A stretch of DNA of 14,507 nucleotides from JACCTH01 sp050741915 (GTDB taxonomy: Bacteria > Actinomycetota > Acidimicrobiia > Spongiisociales > ZC4RG35), in assembly GCA_050741915.1 (NCBI GenBank), contig JBOGEX010000072.1, positions 1 to 14,507 of the forward strand. The letters are read 5' to 3'. The notes beneath the pieces are model-generated. The model searched no databases and was not told the origin of the DNA. It saw only the letters and a list, made by a program, of their open reading frames with translations. Of this stretch, positions 6,546-13,373 are shown one piece after another. Both the position numbers and the translations under genes were made by a program. Position 1 is the first letter of the stretch; each line of letters starts with the position of its first letter.

Positions 6546-6552
6546 CTGTCAG

Positions 6553-7104
6553 TCACCGAAGGAGGATGACATGTAGTTGCTTCGGTCCGTGGACACCGAG
6601 GTTTAGCTCTTGTTCGATGTCGCCGGTCCGTGAGGGACCTGTGATCAAGACCAGGTTTGAAGCCGATGCCGGATCCTGACTCCGGAGCGAGAGATCGGCC
6701 AGAGTCGGGAAAACGTTGTCGACTGAGAGGAAGGCGATATGGGTCCCGGGGATCAGGGAGGCCATTCGCGGCCGGCCCGAACCGGACCGGAGGGCGATTG
6801 ACCCTGACCGGGCAATGGCTCCGTCAGCACCGGTGATCCCGAGGGACACGGCCGACATGGCCTGTTGATCGGCCAGACGGCTCTCGGGCGAAACAACGTG
6901 GTCAAGGCGCATCCAGCCCGCGGCTTGCAGAGCCTGATGGATGCGGGGAACACCGACGTCATCCCATCCCAGGTACGTACCTGGGTCTCCACTCAGGTCA
7001 ATGGCGGTGGCCATGGCGTTGGCGGCCGGCATCGGACCATGAGCCAATCCATCGACAGCTTCCAGGCGTTCGACGAACTCGCCGACCACGTTCATCGTCG
7101 CCAT
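6553..7104 (-). CDS. lutC: LUD-domain lactate utilization protein C
   Basis: LutC is a subunit of the LutABC complex that oxidises L-lactate to pyruvate. The 183-residue protein shows the LUD-domain C-terminal pattern: SLGITGADGAIARSGSIAL (87-105), GRPRMASLIPGTHIAF (110-125) and LITGPSRTGDIEQELNLGVHGPKQLHVIL (from 153). The usual N-terminal 40-50 residues found in many LutC proteins are missing, so this is a short form. I chose ATG 7104 (GAGGG 8 nt upstream, 13-nt overlap with lutB); ATG 7095, with an ATGA overlap, is the alternative. The frame remains open upstream to 7521, but that part overlies lutB and shows no LutC similarity. Confidence 0.9.
   Translation of the reverse strand: MATMNVVGEFVERLEAVDGLAHGPMPAANAMATAIDLSGDPGTYLGWDDVGVPRIHQALQAAGWMRLDHVVSPESRLADQQAMSAVSLGITGADGAIARSGSIALRSGSGRPRMASLIPGTHIAFLSVDNVFPTLADLSLRSQDPASASNLVLITGPSRTGDIEQELNLGVHGPKQLHVILLR
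6968..6985. repeat. Perfect 18-bp palindrome inside lutC
   Basis: CCCAGGTACGTACCTGGG is a perfect inverted repeat without a loop, in codons for P-G-T-Y-L-G of lutC. It could be an internal regulator site or chance. Confidence 0.5.
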
Positions 7105-8432
7105 GGCATGTCCCTCGTCGAGGTCCAGCCCCGTCCGGGACCGGGCAGGCGGGTGATCCATCGCGGGCCGATTCGCCGCAATGCCGACAGCAGGCGGACC
7201 CCGCCATTCCAAAGTACTGGGCGACTGCCGAGAGCGCTGAAGTAGCGGACGCCGCGAGCGACGCTTGGGGGCAGATGCGCCGCCGCCGTCTGCTGGCGGA
7301 GGAAAAGGAGCATGCGAGGGAGATCGATGCGGATCGGGCAGACTTCGAGACAGGCGCCGCACAAGGTGGATGCATAGGGCAGATCGCCGAATTGGTCGAA
7401 GCCGAACAGCGCCGGCGAAAGCACCGCTCCAATCGGGCCCGGATAAACCGAGCCATAGCTGCGGCCACCGGCGTGCCGATAGACGGGGCAGGCGTTGAGG
7501 CAGGCACCGCAGCGGATGCACCCCAGCACCTCTTCGAGCTCGGTCCCGAGGAGGCTCGTCCGTCGATTGTCGACGATGACAACTTCGAGAGCATCGGGGC
7601 CGTCGGGCTCGGACGCTCGGCGGGGACCGGTGACGATGTTCGTGTAGACGCTGAGCCGCTGCCCGGTGGCCGAGCGCGCCAATACCTCGAGCATTACCTC
7701 GAGGTCGGGCAAATCGGGGACCAGACGCTCTATCCCCATCACAGCGATGTGAAGCGGTGGCGTCGTCGAGGAAAGGCGGCCGTTGCCCTCGTTGGTGACC
7801 GTGACGATCGAACCAGTCGAGGCGACTCCGAAGTTGACCCCCGTAATCCCCACACCGGCTCGAAGAAAGATCTCCCGCAGGTGGCGGCGGGCGATCTCGT
7901 TCAGCTCGGTGGGAACGGCGGTGAATGGAACTTCGAGCCGGTCGGTAAACAGCTGGCCGATCTCGTGGCGGGTGCGGTCGAGGGCCGGGGCGATGATGTG
8001 CACGGGTGGCTCGGCGGCGAGTTGGATGATGAACTCACCAAGATCGGTCTCCACCACCTCGTGACCCAAGGTCTCGAGATGATGGTTGAGCTCGATCTCC
8101 TCGGTGATCATCGACTTCGATTTGATGATCGGCGCCCCAATGCGATCAGCCACCAAATCGCCAATGATCTGGCGAGCAGCTTCGGAGTCGACTGCTCGAT
8201 GAACCCGTCCGCCCGCTTTCTCAACGGCGGCGGTGAATTGAGCTACATACGAACCGAGATCCGAGAGCACCCGATGGCGGATGACGCGGGCGCGGTCCCG
8301 CATCTCGTCCATCTCCCAGAACTCGGCGACCGCCTTCGCCCGGTGGCTGACGAAGCGGTCGGTCCCCCGTTGGATGGCGGCGATCCGGGGATCGTCAACC
8401 CCAACTTGGGCCCGCTCGCGATAGGTGGTCAT
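7092..8432 (-). CDS. lutB: Lactate utilization iron-sulfur protein B
   Basis: LutB carries the Fe-S clusters and a LUD domain of the lactate oxidation complex. The 446-residue protein has the LUD part at residues 50-260: KSKSMITEEIELNHHLE (104-120), VETDLGEFIIQLA (127-139), GVNFGVASTGSIVTVTNEGNGR (198-219). Two ferredoxin-like motifs follow: C305-x2-C308-x2-C311-x3-C315-P and C358-x2-C361-x3-C365-P. ATG 8432 overlaps the lutA stop by 4 nt (ATGA) and starts with MTTYRERAQ; the frame is open 28 codons further, but those residues overlie lutA and are low-complexity. The C-terminus overlaps lutC. Cytoplasmic, in the lutABC operon. Confidence 0.94.
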   Translation of the reverse strand: MTTYRERAQVGVDDPRIAAIQRGTDRFVSHRAKAVAEFWEMDEMRDRARVIRHRVLSDLGSYVAQFTAAVEKAGGRVHRAVDSEAARQIIGDLVADRIGAPIIKSKSMITEEIELNHHLETLGHEVVETDLGEFIIQLAAEPPVHIIAPALDRTRHEIGQLFTDRLEVPFTAVPTELNEIARRHLREIFLRAGVGITGVNFGVASTGSIVTVTNEGNGRLSSTTPPLHIAVMGIERLVPDLPDLEVMLEVLARSATGQRLSVYTNIVTGPRRASEPDGPDALEVVIVDNRRTSLLGTELEEVLGCIRCGACLNACPVYRHAGGRSYGSVYPGPIGAVLSPALFGFDQFGDLPYASTLCGACLEVCPIRIDLPRMLLFLRQQTAAAHLPPSVARGVRYFSALGSRPVLWNGGVRLLSALRRIGPRWITRLPGPGRGWTSTRDMPWRR

Positions 8433-9151
8433 TGGCTGGCGAGAATCTCTGCCAGGTGCTTTACCTCGACCGCGCTCTGGCGTCGATGCAAACCCCCGGC
8501 GAGGTGGAGCAGGCACGAGGCGTCTCCACCCACGACGAATTGCGCCCTCGTTGCCTCGAGGTCATCGAGTTTCGAGTCCATGATCGCGGCCGACACCTCC
8601 GGAAGCTCCACCGAGAAAAGCCCGCCGAAACCACAGCACTCCTCTGGTCGGGACAACCTGATCAGTCGCAACGACTTCACGTTCGCCAGGAGGGTCGTGG
8701 CCTGTCGGCCGAGACCGAGGTTGCGCATCCCGTGACAGGAGTTGTGGAAGGCAACCGTGGCATCGAAGCGAGCACCGAGGTCGGTGACCCCGAGGCGATC
8801 GACCAAGAACGCGCTTAGCTCGGTGACCCGCTTGCTTACCTCCCGCGCCCGCTCCCCCAGCTCCGGCTCTTCGGGGAAAAGATGCGGGAGGTGATGGGTG
8901 AGCATGTCGGCGCATGATCCCGAAGGAACGACGATGGGGTCATCGCCTTCGAGATCAACCAAAACCTTGCGCGCAAGCCGGCGGGTCTCCTCGAGCAATC
9001 CGGCGTTGAAGGGCGCCTGGCCACAACAGGTCTGCAACTTGGGGATCCTCACCTGGCAGCCAGCTCGGGTCAGGACCTCGACAGTCGCCTTAATCACCTG
9101 TGGGTAGAGGCCCTGGACGAGACACGTCGTGAATAGAGAGACAGTGACCAT
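8429..9151 (-). CDS. lutA: Lactate utilization (Fe)-S oxidoreductase A
   Basis: LutA is the cysteine-rich subunit of LutABC. The 240-residue protein starts VTVSLFTTCLVQGLYP, the family pattern, and has two CCG-type motifs: T-C42-C43-G-Q-A (41-46) and E-C172-C173-G-F-G-G (171-177). Other conserved cysteines are C10, C80 (GSCADM), C139 (NSCHGM) and C213. In this protein class the CCG motifs bind Fe-S clusters or handle thiol redox. It is first in a lutA-lutB-lutC-hydrolase unit with overlapping or closely spaced genes. The start ATG 9151 lacks a strong Shine-Dalgarno. No lactate permease or lut regulator is nearby. Confidence 0.94.
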   Translation of the reverse strand: MVTVSLFTTCLVQGLYPQVIKATVEVLTRAGCQVRIPKLQTCCGQAPFNAGLLEETRRLARKVLVDLEGDDPIVVPSGSCADMLTHHLPHLFPEEPELGERAREVSKRVTELSAFLVDRLGVTDLGARFDATVAFHNSCHGMRNLGLGRQATTLLANVKSLRLIRLSRPEECCGFGGLFSVELPEVSAAIMDSKLDDLEATRAQFVVGGDASCLLHLAGGLHRRQSAVEVKHLAEILASQ

Positions 9152-9177
9152 GGGTGCGGTTCCGAAGACGTTAGGGG

Positions 9178-9183
9178 TAGCTT
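9178..9183 (+). promoter_or_regulatory. Candidate -10 element for a leaderless transcript
   Basis: TAGCTT fits TANNNT and lies 6 nt before ATG 9190, so transcription could start at the A of the start codon. No clear -35 was seen. The divergent lutA start at 9151 leaves only 38 bp between genes. Confidence 0.35.
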
Positions 9184-9189
9184 GTTCGC

Positions 9190-11355
9190 ATGGCCTCTCG
9201 CGAAGCGAAAGCCGAAGATCGGGCCCGACCGCTTGACACTCCGGTGGAGTTGAGAGTCCACGGCGTGGGCGGCACCACCCCCGATGTTCTGCTCAAGCAT
9301 CCGCATCCCGAGCAGGTGGCTGGTGACGACACCGCCGGCTTCTATCGCCGGCCCGACTCGAATGAGCTCGAGGCCTACACCTGGGGCGGCATCACATCTC
9401 GATCGGGCTCGCGGTCGCTCTGGCTACTGCTCCTTCCCTTCGCACTGGCCAACGCCGCTGGCTTCATGCTGGCGCGAGGTCAAGACGCTCGATCGGGGGT
9501 CGCTCGTGGGCTCGTCAGATTGCTGGCCCTGTCGGTGACGGTGCTGGCGGTGCTGTGGGCGGGAGGACTTGGTCTCGATTTGGTTGCTTTCCAGTGCGGA
9601 GGGTCGCCAGTTTGCAGCGGGCGCCACTGGTGGCTGACTTTCTTCGGCAATCCCTTCTTCGCCGATCGACCGGTGCGGAGAATGGTGATCGGGCTGGTGA
9701 TCCCGGCCGCACTGATCGCTTTTTGGCGATTTGCCACCCGGTTCACCCGCACCCGCTACGAAGACGCCTTCTCATCCGAGCCGGTAGAAACCGAGAGAAG
9801 CCTCGCGGGCGATCTGGCGGCGGAGGCGACGCTGGCCGATCGTCAGTTCTGGCACTCGTCCCGTTTCGGGGCTCGCCTCGCCTCCGGACACTTTGCCGCC
9901 GCCACTTCGGCTCTGGCGACGGCCACCGCCTACTCGATCCGGCGACTGCGAGAGCAAGCCGGTCTCGACACCGGCCTCGAGACAAATCTTTTCCTGGTCG
10001 CCATCGCCATCGCCATCGGCGCGGCGGTCACCGTCGCCTTCTGGGGGAAGGGTCCCACCTGGACCCTGGCCCGGGCCGGATGGTTGGTGCTGGCTGCGGT
10101 CGCGTTGTCGGGTCTTCTCCGGGGTGGGCCTACCAACCCCGTGCCCGATGACCTGCCTGGATACAGCCGAATGGCTCTTGCGACAGGACTGGTTGCGCTT
10201 GTCATCGCGGTAGGGCTTTTGTTCCTGCTGGAGCCGGGCCAACGCATCAAACCAATCGCCACCTCTGCGCTTGCCATATGGGCGTTGATTTCCCTCATGG
10301 CGGGTTCACATGTTCGTTTGGCTGATTGGCTCGGCGACCGCGTCATCGATCCGCTCGACGAGGGACAGGCAACCATCATCTACTCCTACGGATACGACTG
10401 GTTCGCTCTCGCCTCCCTGGCCCTGGTGGTTGGAGGGCTCCTAGCGATCGTCATCGCCGTGCTTTGGCTCTGGAGCCGCACGCGTTCACCCGAGAATGTC
10501 GAGGCCATTGCCAAGGAGTACCCACAGGCGCCAGCCGATCTCGAAGGTCTGAGCTGGATTAGATCGATCATCAGGGCTCGCAGTGTGGCGCGTCTGAGCG
10601 ACGAGGCCGCCACTGCCCTCGCCGCCCTCCTGGCCGTCGTCCTGGGAGGAACGTTCGCCTTTTATGGCGTTCGGGTCTTCACGACCGGCTCACCGTTTGG
10701 CGCCTTCGGCCGGCTCCCCGATGGCTGGCGAGGATTGGTGCCGGTGGCATCTTGGGTGGGAAGCTTGCTGCCGTTGGCTGGCATGGCCGTGATGTATTCG
10801 TCGTTTCGCAATCCGGGGACTCGGCGTCGGGTAGGCGTGATCTGGGATGTCGTGACGTTCTGGCCGCGTTGGTATCACCCGTTGGCCCCGCCTCCCTACT
10901 CCGCCCGCGCGGTACCCGAGCTCGGAATTCGTCTCCAGCGTCTCACCTCCGACGGGGTGGCGGTAACGCTCTCCGCTCACTCGCAGGGCTCGGTTGTGAC
11001 GGTAGCCAGCATGGCCCGATTGCCCCTGGCGATTCGATCCCGGCTCGGGCTCCTTACCCACGGCAGCCCCCTCCGCCGCCTCTATGGCCTCTTCTTTCCC
11101 ACCTACTTCGGACCCGATGAGCTGGGAGGGCTTGCAACGAGGCTCGACGGTCGCTGGATCAACCTGTTTCGCTCCACCGACGCCATCGGTGGTCCTATTG
11201 GGGTTGGGGATCGCCGGGTTCCCGACCCAGTGTCGGCCGAGCGCAATCCCGGTGACCCTCTCCCTCCGGTGCGCGGTCACACGTTCTATCAAGGCGATGC
11301 CTACGACCAGGCCATCGCCGAACTCCGCCACGAGTTGGCGAAAGCCATGCCGTGA
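9190..11355 (+). CDS. Large polytopic membrane protein flanked by alpha/beta hydrolase halves
   Basis: This 721-residue protein has about ten hydrophobic segments. Residues 18-53 begin VELRVHGVGGTTPDVLL, a strand plus oxyanion-type HGVGG loop. Membrane segments follow near 77-94, 107-125, 164-179, 266-284, 294-310, 328-347, 356-370, 402-427, 473-495 and 515-537. From 570 the soluble part resumes: AVTLSAHSQGSVVTV (591-605) contains a nucleophile elbow A-H-S598-Q-G, then LLTHGSP (621-627), D664 (RSTDAIGG) and H697 (VRGHTFYQGDAYDQ), a plausible Ser-Asp-His triad. So the two ends appear to form one hydrolase interrupted by a membrane domain. Related actinobacterial proteins starting RVHGVSG exist, but I know no function. 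It overlaps the next gene by 4 nt. Lipid or ester substrate is inference. Confidence 0.82.
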   Translation: MASREAKAEDRARPLDTPVELRVHGVGGTTPDVLLKHPHPEQVAGDDTAGFYRRPDSNELEAYTWGGITSRSGSRSLWLLLLPFALANAAGFMLARGQDARSGVARGLVRLLALSVTVLAVLWAGGLGLDLVAFQCGGSPVCSGRHWWLTFFGNPFFADRPVRRMVIGLVIPAALIAFWRFATRFTRTRYEDAFSSEPVETERSLAGDLAAEATLADRQFWHSSRFGARLASGHFAAATSALATATAYSIRRLREQAGLDTGLETNLFLVAIAIAIGAAVTVAFWGKGPTWTLARAGWLVLAAVALSGLLRGGPTNPVPDDLPGYSRMALATGLVALVIAVGLLFLLEPGQRIKPIATSALAIWALISLMAGSHVRLADWLGDRVIDPLDEGQATIIYSYGYDWFALASLALVVGGLLAIVIAVLWLWSRTRSPENVEAIAKEYPQAPADLEGLSWIRSIIRARSVARLSDEAATALAALLAVVLGGTFAFYGVRVFTTGSPFGAFGRLPDGWRGLVPVASWVGSLLPLAGMAVMYSSFRNPGTRRRVGVIWDVVTFWPRWYHPLAPPPYSARAVPELGIRLQRLTSDGVAVTLSAHSQGSVVTVASMARLPLAIRSRLGLLTHGSPLRRLYGLFFPTYFGPDELGGLATRLDGRWINLFRSTDAIGGPIGVGDRRVPDPVSAERNPGDPLPPVRGHTFYQGDAYDQAIAELRHELAKAMP

Positions 11356-12590
11356 CGATCGAAGCGGTCATGGTGGGAGCCGGCCAACGCGGCCATCACG
11401 TCTATGGACGTTGGGCGATACAGAACCCCGACCGGCTGCGCTTCGTCGCCGTCGCTGACTCGAGCGAGGAGCGACTAGGACGCTTTGGTGAGGCTCACGG
11501 CATTGGTCAGAGCGATCGGTACCACGACCCGCTAGCTCTCCTCAGTTCGAAACGGGCCGAAGCGGTTGTGATCGCCTCGCCCGATCGCGAGCATCACGCC
11601 CACATTCTCGCCGCTCTCGAGTCGGGATACCACGTGCTGGGCGAGAAGCCGATGGCGCACACTCTCGAATCGTGTTTTGAGATAGTGGCGGCATCGCTGA
11701 GGTCGGCGGGCAGCCTTCACATCGGCCACGTCCTTCGGTTCACGCCCTTCTTTCAGACCCTCCATCAGGTGATCGCTTCCGGACAACTGGGCGACATCGT
11801 CACCGTCGAACACCGCGAGAACCTCGTCGCCTGGCACATGGCTCACTCATACGTGCGCGGCAACTGGTCGCGGCGTGATAGCGCACCGCCGATGATCGTG
11901 GCTAAGGCCACCCACGACTTCGACATCGTCCAGTGGAACCTGCAGTCGTCGGCTCGGATCATCTCGTCTGTGGGCAACCTCTTCGAGTTTCGACCGGAAC
12001 GAGCGCCGGCGGAGGCGACGGAACGGTGCACCGATCCGTGCCCCGTCGAGGACTGTCCCTATGACGCCCGCCGGGTCTATCTCAATCCGGCGCTCCTCGG
12101 TTGGCCGGTGCACGTCGTCACCGACGACTTCTCGGCCGAAGGACGGCTGCGAGCACTGCAGGAGGGTCCTTATGGACGCTGCGCATACAAGTGCGGCTCG
12201 GATGCGGTCGATCACCAGGTGGTGACGATGGAGTTCGAGTCGGGGGCGAGCGCGGCCTTGATCGTGCACGGTCACTCGAGCGAGGAGCATCGCTCGATGC
12301 GTTATGACGGGACTCGCGCCACTCTCCGCGGGCGCTTCGGCCGCCAGCAGGAGATCATCGTTTGTGATCATGTCACCGGCGAAATCGAAAACGTTGACAT
12401 CCCTGCTGCCGGCAGCGGACACGGCGGTGGGGATGCCGGGATCATCGAGGCCTTCCTCGAAAGCATCGAGCTCGGCAAACCGCCCGCCACCTCGGCCGCC
12501 GAATCGATCGAAAGCCACCTCCTCGCCTTCTTGGCCGAGGAGGCCCGTCTCGAGCAAACTGTGATCGACGTCAGCGGCCGCCGCCCCTAG
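11352..12590 (+). CDS. Gfo/Idh/MocA-family NAD(P)-dependent oxidoreductase
   Basis: The protein (412 residues) opens with a Rossmann motif, VGAGQRG (8-14), and shows the family signature GEKPMAHTLE (97-106), where E98-K99-P100 is the catalytic and cofactor motif. The second half holds KATHDFDIVQW (185-195), with candidate catalytic H188/D191. It has a cysteine segment, C226-x3-C230-x4-C235 then C277-x3-C281, followed by AVDHQVVTMEF (285-295); related members carry this as an insert that could bind zinc. The start is GTG 11352 in a GTGA overlap with the upstream stop. Members oxidise or reduce sugars, inositols or their amino forms; the substrate is unknown. Confidence 0.9.
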   Translation: MTIEAVMVGAGQRGHHVYGRWAIQNPDRLRFVAVADSSEERLGRFGEAHGIGQSDRYHDPLALLSSKRAEAVVIASPDREHHAHILAALESGYHVLGEKPMAHTLESCFEIVAASLRSAGSLHIGHVLRFTPFFQTLHQVIASGQLGDIVTVEHRENLVAWHMAHSYVRGNWSRRDSAPPMIVAKATHDFDIVQWNLQSSARIISSVGNLFEFRPERAPAEATERCTDPCPVEDCPYDARRVYLNPALLGWPVHVVTDDFSAEGRLRALQEGPYGRCAYKCGSDAVDHQVVTMEFESGASAALIVHGHSSEEHRSMRYDGTRATLRGRFGRQQEIIVCDHVTGEIENVDIPAAGSGHGGGDAGIIEAFLESIELGKPPATSAAESIESHLLAFLAEEARLEQTVIDVSGRRP

Positions 12591-12621
12591 CCAGGGAGAA
12601 CAACCGCCACTCGAGTCCGCA

Positions 12622-12627
12622 TACGAT
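12622..12627 (+). promoter_or_regulatory. Candidate -10 before the UlaG-like gene
   Basis: TACGAT fits TANNNT and ends 9 nt before ATG 12637, suggesting a leader of only a few nucleotides. It sits within a small stem (GCAT/ATGC) flanked by CTCGA and TCGAG. There is no clear -35 or Shine-Dalgarno. Confidence 0.3.
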
Positions 12628-12636
12628 GCAGTCGAG

Positions 12637-13347
12637 ATGGCCAAGCTACGCATCACTCGTCTCGGGCACGGCGGCGTGCTCTATCAATCGCCGGGAGACG
12701 CCTGGCTCTGGGTTGATCGCTGGACCGGCTCGCCCGACTACGCCGATGGGTTTGCTACCCCCGAGCGCGTCGACTTGGTGGCTCCCACCCACGGTCATTT
12801 CGACCACGTCGGTGACGATCTGGTCGACCTGATCGAACTCGGCCGAGTCGACGGCGCCAAAGTGTTCTGCAGCCACGAGATGAGCCTGTTTCTGGCCGCC
12901 TCCGGTGTAGAGGCGACGGGGATGAACGCCGGAGGCCGGGTGGCGGCGGCGGGAATCGGCCTCACCATGGTGCGGGCCGATCACACGGGCGGCGCCACGC
13001 TCACCGAACTCGGTCCGGGGGTTACCCGGGAGATGGGTTCTTGGGGCTGGGTGCTCGAATTCGAAGACGGCACGGTGGTCTATCACTCTGGCGATACCGA
13101 CGTCTTCGGTGACATGAGTCTGATCGGCGAGCGCTTCCAACCATCGGTGGCAGTGGTGCCGATCGGCGGTCACTACACGATGGGACCGCTCGACGCAGCT
13201 CGGGCGGTCGAAATGGTGGGTGCCAAAACTGTGATTCCCGTTCATTACGCCACCTTTCCGATCCTGCGCGGGACTCCAGAGGAGCTTCGCCAGCAAACCT
13301 CAGCCGAAGTCGTGGCCTTGCACTCCGGCGAGACCTGGGAGCGCTGA
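12637..13347 (+). CDS. UlaG/UPF0173-type metallo-beta-lactamase-fold hydrolase
   Basis: This 236-residue protein has the metal-binding order of the MBL fold: H52-x-H54-x-D56-H57 (THGHFDHVGD), H116 (RADHT), the bridging D153 in HSGDTDVFGD (150-159), H179 (GGHYTMGPLDAARAV) and H203 (IPVHYATFP). This arrangement and length match the UPF0173 and L-ascorbate-6-phosphate-lactonase-like group, usually annotated as metal-dependent hydrolases. No signal peptide, so cytoplasmic. It follows the Gfo/Idh/MocA gene after 46 bp. Whether it works with that enzyme on a sugar lactone is inference. It ends in a hairpin. Confidence 0.92.
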   Translation: MAKLRITRLGHGGVLYQSPGDAWLWVDRWTGSPDYADGFATPERVDLVAPTHGHFDHVGDDLVDLIELGRVDGAKVFCSHEMSLFLAASGVEATGMNAGGRVAAAGIGLTMVRADHTGGATLTELGPGVTREMGSWGWVLEFEDGTVVYHSGDTDVFGDMSLIGERFQPSVAVVPIGGHYTMGPLDAARAVEMVGAKTVIPVHYATFPILRGTPEELRQQTSAEVVALHSGETWER

Positions 13348-13367
13348 ACAGCATTCAGCGGACTCCC
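13337..13367. terminator. Hairpin over the stop codon between convergent genes
   Basis: GGGAGCGCTGAA (13337-13348) pairs with TTCAGCG (13354-13360) and, after a 2-nt bulge, CTCCC (13363-13367): 12 pairs around a 5-nt loop CAGCA. The TGA stop at 13345-13347 lies in the stem. The convergent gene ends at 13374. There is no U-tract on either strand, the same design as the hairpin at 988-1016. Confidence 0.55.
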
Positions 13368-13373
13368 CCGATC

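Noticed and set aside
7105..7521. Upstream extension of the lutC frame
   Set aside because: It overlies the Fe-S part of lutB and shows no LUD similarity; ATG 7104 or 7095 suits the operon overlap.
8433..8516. 28-codon upstream extension of lutB
   Set aside because: Overlies the end of lutA and is low-complexity; ATG 8432 gives the standard ATGA overlap and a family-like start.
7275..8735. Long + strand open frame (486 codons) opposite lutB and lutA
   Set aside because: It is antisense to two clearly homologous genes, has no recognisable domain, and its composition is what the complementary strand of high-GC coding DNA gives.
10000..10020. Short GCCATC hexamer repeat, about three copies
   Set aside because: It encodes alternating Ala-Ile in a membrane helix and is too short to be a meaningful satellite.
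12613..12636. Small stem (CTCGA...TCGAG with GCAT/ATGC) just before ATG 12637 as a riboswitch
   Set aside because: Too short, with unequal internal bulges and no known riboswitch core.
11847..12656. 269-codon - strand open frame opposite the Gfo/Idh/MocA gene
   Set aside because: Antisense to a gene with EKP and Rossmann motifs; no domain of its own.
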